From Hirsutella rhossiliensis (lineage: Eukaryota; Ascomycota; Sordariomycetes; Hypocreales; Ophiocordycipitaceae): a DNA stretch of 64,000 nucleotides. The notes under the pieces are model-generated. The model ran no database searches. It had not been told where the DNA came from and saw only the letters and a list, made by a program, of their open reading frames with translations. The translations under genes and the position numbers were made by a program. This document shows positions 56,417-64,000 of this stretch, one piece after another. Position 1 is the first letter of the stretch. Each line of letters opens with the position of its first letter. The stretch spans positions 2,294,001 through 2,358,000 of the forward strand of contig NW_025408669.1 in the NCBI RefSeq assembly GCF_020360975.1, given 5' to 3'.

Positions 56417-56879
56417 AGAGGGTCCCAATGGCGGACAATTCCGTCTGGTCTTGTTTAGCTTCCAGGCAAACTGGCCGTAAGATCCGTGCAAAGACGAGCA
56501 AGACGTAGAAGAAGGTCAAACGAGGCGGGAAAGCAGAGACGGAAGCGGGCAAAGGAAAGTCGAGACATACGAGGATGGTGATGGCGTATTGGAGCAGGCG
56601 AAACCGCGCTGCATCTCGTCGGCAGCGATCGACGTCACTAACTACTCCGTACCGATTTCTGGGACGCGTCGTGGCGCAGCCATGCAGGCTGTGGCTTGAC
56701 CCCCAAGTAAGTAAGACCAGGGGGTCGGCCGGGGTGAAATTCCGGGCCGAAGCTCTTCGTGGCCCCTACGGAGTAGAGCTCCCGAAGTTGCGCTGCAGCC
56801 AACATCACAATCCAACTGGCGACACATTGCCCGACCTGCCCTTGCAGCAGCACGCGACAAGGCACATACAAACGACGCA
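56417..56879. promoter_or_regulatory. Divergent promoter region PhoD-type / p24
   Basis: Contains TACTCCGTA at 56643-56651 and its exact reverse complement TACGGAGTA at 56767-56775, 115 bp between them, so the pair faces both genes. No gene. Confidence 0.6.
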
Positions 56880-57719
56880 ATGAGATTGCCTACGATAGCA
56901 GCGGGCGTCGTCGCCTGCATGGCCATGGTCGCCAGCGCCGCCGCTGCCACGGCGTTGACCTACAAGCTGGTCGCAGGCGAGAAGGCCTGCTTCTACACGG
57001 AAACGACGAGGGACAACGAGAAGGTGGCATTTTACTTTGCTGTGGGTAGCCCCATGCGCTGGGACGGTTGGCGACAGAGGCCTGACGTTTCTTGGTGTCA
57101 CAGGTTCAATCAGGCGGCTCTTTCGACGTCGACTATGCTGTCGAGGGACCGGGCTCCCGCGTCATTCTCCAAGGCGAGAAGGAGCGCCAAGGCGACTTTG
57201 TCTTTACGGCGCAACACATTGGCGAATACTCATTTTGCTTCGACAATGAAATGAGCACCTTTACCGACAAGCTTGTCGACTTCGAGATTTCGGTGAGCTG
57301 GCTCTTTGATCTTGTCGCGGGCGCAAGAGCCTAGCTAAACATTAATGCCACAGAGCGAGCACGAGACGCGATCTGCGCAGCTGCCGTCCAAGCAGGGCAC
57401 CTCGCCTGAGCAGACATCGGTCCTGGAAGAGTCCATCTTTAAGATTTCTGGGCAGCTATCGACCATCTCGCGAAGTCAAAAATACTTTCGAACTCGCGAG
57501 AACCGTAACTTTAGCACTGTCAACAGCACGGAGAAGCGTATTGTCAACTTTAGCATGATCCAAATTGGGCTCATTGTGTGCATGGGCGCTCTGCAGGTGT
57601 TTGTGGTCAGGTTCTTTTTCCAGGTAGGCCCTCCTCGAGGTCCTCGGCCAGTCGCGCTCTTCACTAATTCTTCTTCTCTCCTCTTTTCACTCTAGGGCGC
57701 ACGCAAAGGCTACGTATGA
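56880..57719 (+). CDS. p24-family (emp24/gp25L) cargo receptor
   Basis: Type I membrane protein cycling between ER and Golgi in COPII/COPI vesicles, sorting secretory cargo such as GPI proteins. Exons 56880-57041, 57104-57292, 57354-57623 and 57696-57719 (introns 61-72 bp) give 214 residues. A cleavable signal peptide (MRLPTIAAGVVACMAMVASA) precedes the GOLD domain with its two Cys (GEKACFYTET and YSFCFDNE). A coiled-coil (LEESIFKISGQLSTISRSQK; RNFSTVNSTEKRIVNFS) leads to one membrane helix (MIQIGLIVCMGALQVFVV). The short tail RFFFQGARKGYV carries the FF and basic motifs for coat binding. The final exon is only 24 nt. Erp-type subfamily; the exact yeast orthologue is not resolved. Confidence 0.92.
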
Positions 57720-58303
57720 ACGCTTTCAATGGCTTGGTCAGGTATCGGCGGGATGCAAGCGACGAGGCAAGGGAAAGAGGGACAAGACAGGGGTGACGTG
57801 GTCGTGGCAGGTGTCAATATACAGCGAAAGGATCATCGATCAATCTTGGGCCAAAGATTCCATGAAGTCAATGAAGTTGCAAGGCTGGGACTTGTCCATC
57901 CTCAGACGGCGCAAGTTTGCTCTTAAAGACATACCTCTGGTGTGAGGCAGCTTGATCTCCCTTTCTTCATCCTCTTATTTTGCCTTCCTTCGCCGTTTCC
58001 TCGCGAGGGACTGACGAGTCGATTGTGTCACAGGCACCTGCTCCTATGCAAAAATCCGAGATGAATTCTCAGTATAGACCCTGAAGACGAAGCTGCTTAT
58101 TGTTCAAAATACCCAACTGGTAAGTTGAACGAAGTCGTGGTATATGACTGCTGTCATTCTGTCGAATTGGTTGGCGCAGGGACGCGGCTAAGCCACACTG
58201 TTGATGCCCCAGCCACACTTGGGAAATATTTACCTGCGCTATTGGTTCTCGGCACTTTGGCCTGCTTCCATCAACCACCACCACACCCCGTTTTGAATGC
58301 GAA
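57720..58303. other. Intergenic p24 to PRP45
   Basis: Promoter of the splicing factor gene; no repeats or RNA gene recognised. Confidence 0.45.
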
Positions 58304-60128
58304 ATGACCTCGATCACCGCCTCTCTCCAGGCCTCGCTGCCCAAACCAAAGTATACGGGCGAAGATGAGGAAGAGGCCTCGCGGTCCCTGCACCGCGGCC
58401 CCCGTATCGTCGGCGCCGGGCAGCTCGACGAGACGCAAATCGTGCTGAAGCGGGCAGGGCCCCCGCCCTATGGCCAACGATCAGGCTGGCGACCACGGTC
58501 GCAGGAAGACTTTGGCGATGGGGGCGCGTTTCCAGAGGTTCCCGTGGCCCAGTATCCGCTAGACATGGGCAAAAAGAGTGCCTCGACGACCAACGCCTTG
58601 GCCATCCAGGTTGATGCCGAGGGCAAAGTCAAGTACGATGCCATCGCACGCCAAGGCCACGGCGACGGCCGCATCATACATACCTCGTTCAAGGAGCTCA
58701 TACCGCTGCGCCAACGCGCTGACGCCGGCGAGATCGACTTGTCACGTCCCGACAAGGACGCGGTAGCGGCAACGACCGAGAAGACCAAGAACGCCCTCGC
58801 GGTCCTGGTCAGTGGAGCCGTCGCATCGCAAAAGCCCAAGAATGTCAACGTTGGACAACGGAAAGACCCTACATTTGTGCGATACACGCCGGCAAATCAG
58901 ATGGGGGACAACTCGAGGAAGCAGGACCGCATCATGAAGATTGTCGAGCGGCAAAGAGATCCGATGGAGCCCCCCAAGTTCAAGCACAAGAAGATTCCTC
59001 GAGGCCCACCCTCCCCCCCGCCTCCTGTTATGCACTCGCCCCCTCGAAAACTTACAGCCGAGGACCAAGAAATGTGGAAGATCCCGCCGCCCGTCTCCAA
59101 CTGGAAGAACCCCAAGGGTTTCACGGTGCCTTTGGACAAGCGCCTGGCCGCGGACGGACGCGGACTGCAGGATATCGCCATCAACGACAAGCATGCCCAG
59201 TTTGCCGAGGCCGTCAAAATGGCAGAACGACACGCGCGCGAGGAAGTGCAGCAGCGAGCCATGATGCAGCAGAGACTGGCGGAGAAGGAGAAGGCGCAAA
59301 AGGAGGACAACCTTCGATCTCTGGCACAAAAGGCACGAGAGGAGCGCGCTGGGGCAAGTCGTGGTCGCCGGGACTCGAGGACCTCGCGGGATTCGCGATC
59401 ACGGTCACGGTCTGGCAGCTACAGCCAGTCCGGATCCGGGTCCGACAGCGAGAGTTCAGATGTCCGAGAGCGAGAAAAGGCCAGACGGGAGCGCAGGAAG
59501 GAGGAAGAGAGGAAGCTGCGGCAAAATCGCATGGGCGCAGAACGCCGGATACAAGTCATGGCTCGGGAGCAGAACCGAGACATTTCCGAGAGGATTGCCC
59601 TGGGGCTAGCAAAGCCGACACAGGCAAAGGAGACCATGTACGATTCGCGGCTATTCAACCAGTCAAGCGGATTCGACAGCGGGTTCAACGAGGACAACCC
59701 ATTCGATAAGCCTCTCTTTGCAGCCCAGGAGGCCATCAGCAGCATCTACCGGCCGCGGGCGAACTTGGAGGAGGACGAGGCCGAAGCTGGTGAGCAGGAA
59801 ATGGCAAAGATTCAAAAGGTTAGCCGGTTTGGGGAGGCATTGGGCAAGGGGACGTTTAAGGGGGCGGCCGAGGTCGAGGTTAGTCTTGCTTTCTTTGTTT
59901 CTGTGATTCTTCAGCTGGAACTTGTGCACGCCATGGATGCTAACAAGCCAACCAAAGGCGCGTGAGGGTCCCGTCCAGTTTGAAAAAGAGACTGCGGATC
60001 CTTTCAACGTGGACAAGTTCCTGTCCGAGGTGGACCAGAGCTCGTCGTCGAAGCGCGGGTACGGACTGCAGGAGGAAGGAGATCGGCAATCCAAGCGTCC
60101 ACGAGTGGAGGACGACGACGATGGCTGA
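58304..60128 (+). CDS. PRP45: Pre-mRNA-processing protein 45 (SNW1/SKIP)
   Basis: Spliceosome scaffold of the NineTeen-related complex, needed for catalytic activation; also a transcription co-regulator in metazoa. Exons 58304-59878 and 59958-60128 (79-bp intron, TGCTAAC branch) give 581 residues. The SNW domain reads PPPVSNWKNPKGFTVPLDKR and RGLQDIAINDKHAQFAEAVK. Upstream are YPLDMG and the SKIP N-terminal helix VKYDAIARQG. Downstream are an Arg/Ser/Glu-rich segment with RS dipeptides (RDSRTSRDSRSRSRSGSYS) and EREKARRERRKEEERKLRQN. The C-terminus has DSGFNEDNPFDKPLF and EFEKET-type PVQFEKETADPFNVDKFL. Confidence 0.95.
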
Positions 60129-60859
60129 CGACGAGACTACCGGATGGTCGACGGCGGGGCGTCTGGGGCAAGCGAGGAGAGTTTACTCGGGCACGGCGAG
60201 GCGGGATGCGGCCGGGCAGCATCATGAGGCGTAGCACAGCCCGATGAGGCACAGGAGGCAATGGAAGCTTGGCACGAGTGCTGCCCCAGGCCACAGGACT
60301 GTCACCGCTTTGCGATCTTTGTCGTGTCGATAAAGTGACTGGACCACGAAAATGATGCGCTGCGCAAACGGGCTTCCCGCGACCAATCTGGCCAGGATGC
60401 CGACGGCGGATGCGGTCGCCCGGCTCTGTTGGTCTGTCGCCGGTGAGCAATGCTTCTTCTCCTGCATCTGCAGACACGCACGTCGTCCACCTAGCGTGTC
60501 ATTCGTGTCAGCGACGGACCAATCGAGGGTTTCGGGCCGAGGGGGCGGATCGACTGCCACCCCCCTATGCATGTCTTGCAGCTGCCGCGCGGCGACCCGG
60601 CAGGCTCGATACGAGCATGTCTGGCCACTGGAACCCGCCGCCACAGGAAAAGAGACATGGACGTTGTTACATCGGAAGAGGAGAGAGAGAGAGAGAGAGA
60701 GAGCTCCAATGACTTGTCCCTTTGTGCTGGCCCAACGCGGAGCCTCCTGTTGTCACGTCACCCGCTGCATCTTCTCATCAGGGGATCCCGCCTCCCAGAA
60801 AGGATCGACGACTCGCAACCCCGAATAATCCAGCCGGGCGTCTTACTGGAGCCATCTAG
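60129..60859. promoter_or_regulatory. Upstream region of the GH16 gene
   Basis: No gene. Contains the GA microsatellite at 60681-60703 about 160 bp before the start codon. Confidence 0.45.
60681..60703. repeat. (GA)11 microsatellite
   Basis: Uninterrupted GA dinucleotide run in the promoter or leader of the GH16 gene; a likely site of length variation between strains. Confidence 0.9.
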
Positions 60860-62280
60860 ATGGAGAGAACGCGGCACGCCGGGCACAAGTCGGCGGCGGA
60901 CTCGACTCTGCCGTACGACGACATTGTCTTTTCGCGCGGCGGGCGCGGCGTCCGCCAGGCTCGCACGAGCATACCCTGGTGGAATCCGCGGTACTGGCGC
61001 AAGAGGGCCTGGGTCGGGCTCGGCATCGTCGTCGCCGTCGTCGTCATCGTCATCGTCGCCGTGGCCGTGGTCGTGTCCAAGAAGAATGCTTATCCAGACT
61101 ATGCGCCCCTTGCTTATGGCCTGAGTGATACGTGTAAGTGGGAGACTGCCTCCGTGCCCGTCTCTACTTTAGAACCGAGGGCTGATGGGCGGGCTCCTCG
61201 CCACGATAGACGGAGGAGAGACCTTTTTTGACCAGTTCAACTACTTTACTGGCTACGATCCTGGTGAGACGTCGACCAACTCCGTAATGTCGGGCGCAGC
61301 CAGAGCTGACTGCGTGCTGTGTAGCCCAAGGCTTCGTCCATTATGTGCCTCGGCCACAGGCCCAGCAGCTGGTAAGATATCAACCGTCTTCTGAACTGCC
61401 CTTTATCTAACCGCACGGCTCGTCTCGCCCAGAACCTCACGTACGCCTCGGCCGAAGCAGCCGTCGTCAGAGTCGACACGAGCGTCGGCCCGCAATCAGA
61501 CCCCAACGCCTCCACAGGGCGCTTCTCGGTCCGCCTCGAGTCGAGAAAGACCTACAACCAGGGCCTCTTCGTCTTCGACGTCAAGCACACGCCCTACGCG
61601 TGCGGCGCCTGGCCCGCCCTCTGGCTGACGGACCCGTCGCACTGGCCCGAGCACGGCGAGATGGACGTCATGGAGTCGGTCAACCACGGCGCCGGCGGCA
61701 ACCTAATGACGCTACACACCACGGCTGGCTGCTCCATGGGCGTGCGGAGGAAGATGACGGGCCGGGCGCAGACCAACGACTGCGACCACGCCAAGGACCA
61801 GAACGCGGGTTGCGGCGTCGCGGGCGGCGACGGGTCCTTTGGCGCGGCCCTCAACGCCCAGGGCGGCGGCGTCGTGGCCGTCGAGTGGCGCGAGGCTGGC
61901 ATTCGCATGTGGCAGTTTGCTCGTCGCGCTGTCCCCGACGACGTGGTCCGCAAGAGGCCCGACCCGGCGCGCTGGGGCACTGCGGCGGCAGACTTTCCGA
62001 ATACCAACTGCGCCGTCGGCTCGCTCTTTAGGAACAACTCCATTGTCGTCAACATTGACCTCTGCGGCGACATGGTCAACGCCGGCTGGGAACAGTCGGG
62101 ATGTAAGTCTCGTCTTCCCATGGCACGTCCGGCTCATGCCCGAGTTCTCTCAACTAACGGCGACGACCCTCAGGTCCCGGCAAGTGTACCGATGTCGTGG
62201 CGAACCGGCCCGACCTATTTCAGACTGCGTTTTGGGAATTTGGCAGGTTTGAAGTGTACCAGCCATTATCATCACGATGA
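60860..62280 (+). CDS. GH16 beta-glucanase, type II membrane protein
   Basis: Glycoside hydrolase family 16, probably an endo-1,3(4)-beta-glucanase remodelling cell-wall glucan. Exons 60860-61133, 61210-61263, 61325-61371, 61433-62102 and 62174-62280 (introns 61-76 bp) give 383 residues. The basic cytosolic N-terminus ends in WWNPRYWRKRAW, followed by one strongly hydrophobic Val/Ile helix (VGLGIVVAVVVIVIVAVAVV), so the enzyme is anchored facing the ER/Golgi lumen or cell surface. Family motifs: FFDQFNYFTGYDP, GFVHYVPR, ACGAWPALWLTDP and the catalytic ExDxxE in HGEMDVMESVNHG. C-terminal DLFQTAFWEFGRFEVYQ is typical. Four Cys near the end (NIDLCGDM, SGCPGKC) may form disulfides. Confidence 0.92.
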
Positions 62281-62770
62281 GCACTTCAGGGGCCGCGGCA
62301 GAGATGGCGGAAAGGAGGGAGGCACAAGTACTGCGCGGTGCCTGCAGGGTGCGTCTTTTTATGACAGGGCTGGGCGGTAATACTGTGTATCGACCCTTGG
62401 GTAACGAATATCTTGATGGAAGCATGGCGCTGGGAAACTTATGGTGGCAAAATAATGGCATATTGGAGTGGACCGAGAGCATGGATGGCGAAGATGACTT
62501 TTTCGCTATATCGTTCCATCATGTTTCTTGCTTTTAAATCATACATGGGCCGCCGCTCCCTCAGCCCAGGGTATTGTACATGACTCTTCTTATGCTAGAC
62601 CTGTTCGTCCTGTCTGTGAAGACAAGGCAAAGCGGAGAGTTGCCGTCATCTCCAAACGCCGGATGATGAAATGCCTTCTATAAACCGTCCCGGAACGCCC
62701 TTGAAACGAAGCTTGACCCACGATTGAAGAAACCAAATCAACCCCCCTTTTCAAACCGCAACAAGCCCCC
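62281..62770. other. Intergenic between convergent GH16 and TIM22
   Basis: Shared 3' flank; no gene or repeat seen. Confidence 0.5.
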
Positions 62771-63573
62771 TCACTCGTCCTTGGGCTGCCTCATCCATGC
62801 GTCAATGGCGGCGCTAAATGCGGCAAAGGCGACGCAGCCGCCGGCCATGGCCTGGGGCCCCGCGTTGCGGGCAAGGATGCCGCCGGTGAGGCAGCCGGCG
62901 GCAACGCCGTTGCCGAGGTCGTTTGTGGCGCGCAGGCCCTCGATGCCGCACTCGATGCCGGAGAAGAGGGCGCCGACCTTGCCGAAGTTCTTGGCCATGG
63001 AGAAGGAGCGCGTGCCCATGTCCTTGAAGCCGAGCTTGAGCTGCTGGCGGAGGGGCAGGGCCGACATGTTTTGGCCGGCGGCGTTGGTTATGGGGCTGCC
63101 GAAGGGGGTGTCGTAGGACATCTATCCGTAGGCGGGGGGTGGTTAGAAGAGGAGGACTGCCGTGAGATGACGTTTCTCTCCTCCTTCCTTATCCCTTGCC
63201 CCTCGTGTCTGTCATTCTCTTCTGACGACCGTTGGGCAAGGTTGAGGGAGGAGTCGGGGCCGAGGCGGAACGTACCGAAGCCATGAACATGCCAAAGAGA
63301 CCACCCATGCCAAAGCCCATGACGCCGGACATGACTGATTTGCCGAAGCACGACTCCATGGCGGCTTGCACCTGTGATGGGGTCGGGAAGCGGTTAGTTA
63401 ACATTGCACGCGTGACGGTAGCTAGGCTTGCCAAGCAATTTGCAGAGCAAGGGGGAAAGAGAGTCCCCCATCGCATTGGAGAGACGCACCGCTCTGACGT
63501 TCGGGTCCTGTGAGCCGCCGGCGGCTTGCGGCGCGGCGCCTCCCGTCGGCGCACCACCTGACGGGAAGTTCAT
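62771..63573 (-). CDS. TIM22: Mitochondrial import inner membrane translocase subunit Tim22
   Basis: Pore subunit that inserts carrier proteins into the inner membrane. Exons 63490-63573, 63276-63371 and 62771-63121 (introns 118 and 154 bp, long for this window) give 176 residues, close to yeast Tim22 (207). The N-terminus [20 protein letters not shown] is Gly/Pro/Ala-rich and disordered. Tim17/22-family helices follow: [58 protein letters not shown] and [18 protein letters not shown], with the conserved Cys pair (ESC...ECG) expected to form the intramolecular disulfide. It ends in a charged RQPKDE. Confidence 0.95.
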
Positions 63574-64000
63574 GCTGTCGGCGGTATCTTCGTCGTCGTT
63601 GTCGTCGGGGTGGTGGTGATAATAGCTTTGAGTTGCCGGGGCCCAGGTGCAGGTGCGGATCGAGACCTTGCGCGAGAGCTGGGTAGAGTTCAGAGGATGA
63701 AATATTTCTGCCCCTCTTGACCGCCTCGGGCGGGTGCGCCAGCTGACGGCCCCACCATTTTCTCCTGTCCGGTGTCCGAGGCCCCACCACGGCCCGCTCT
63801 GCTCACGCCAAGCGAACTTTGTGCCTGCGTACCGGTACATGTTACGCGTACTCGGTGCTTGGTACCGGGACGGCCATTGTCTTGCACGAACCAAAGGAAC
63901 TTAACTGAAGCGCCACGCAAATGCAACTCCCCTTGGCTCCCAAGAACAGCAACTTGCTCTGCGGCGGGCACATGCATCCGAGTCTCGCGGCTGCAATTCC
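63574..64000. promoter_or_regulatory. Upstream region of TIM22, to window edge
   Basis: No gene recognised. Several GTAC-centred sequences (CGGTAC, GGTACC) around 63832-63865. The next gene starts beyond the window. Confidence 0.4.

Overview
This window is nuclear DNA from a filamentous ascomycete (Pezizomycotina), most likely a sordariomycete of the Hypocreales type. The evidence is dense, GC-rich eukaryotic genes with short introns (about 49-200 bp, mostly 50-80) that carry GTNNGT donors, CTRAC branch sites and C/TAG acceptors. The fungal-specific gene set agrees: a giant DUF3684 protein, a fungal trimethyllysine dioxygenase, arginine and histidine biosynthesis genes and GH16. I can support 27 protein-coding genes and one spliceosomal RNA gene. 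I see no transposon, tRNA, CRISPR, secondary-metabolite cluster or virus-like sequence. Species cannot be fixed from the sequence alone.

Layout. 1-9234: the C-terminal half of the SAGA/NuA4 scaffold Tra1 (cut by the window edge), acetoacetyl-CoA synthetase in five exons, and a small unknown membrane protein. 9878-18916: the APC/C subunit Cdc16/Cut9 divergent from HIS3; HIS3 convergent with mitochondrial ornithine acetyltransferase (ArgJ); then an unannotated-looking U4 snRNA gene at 15689-15818; then eIF2B delta and a tiny complex I subunit. 19382-27929: a 1779-residue DUF3684/sacsin-type GHKL ATPase with a C-terminal HExxH motif, an MMTAG2-like RS protein, and Mediator subunit Med6. 28519-42914: the DEAH helicase Dhr1/Ecm16, proteasome assembly chaperone 3, calcineurin A, a sorbose/xylulose reductase-type SDR, trimethyllysine dioxygenase in ten exons, and a membrane-anchored ubiquitin protease. 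42915-45286 is a 2.4-kb gene-poor stretch. 45287-63573: a triose-phosphate-transporter family protein, a Shg1-domain protein with a long RS/RD tail, the mitochondrial pair Ugo1/Yah1 (divergent), Rrp15, a PhoD-type phosphohydrolase divergent from a p24 cargo receptor, the splicing factor Prp45/SNW1, a membrane-anchored GH16 glucanase, and Tim22.

The genes are housekeeping and do not form one pathway, but themes recur. Splicing: U4 snRNA, Prp45 and RS-type proteins. Ribosome biogenesis: Dhr1 and Rrp15. Mitochondrial biogenesis: Ugo1, Yah1, Tim22, ArgJ and complex I. Transcription: Tra1, Med6 and Shg1.

The most useful new points are: the U4 gene; the ATPase-plus-zincin-motif architecture of the DUF3684 protein; three microexons (6, 6 and 18 nt); three stop-free in-frame introns that a simple ORF reading would translate; and short palindromic or repeated promoter motifs (GGTACGTACC, TACTCCGTA and a triple GTAAACA array) in gene-free DNA. 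Exon borders were derived by hand from splice signals and reading-frame continuity; all are inferences until RNA is checked.
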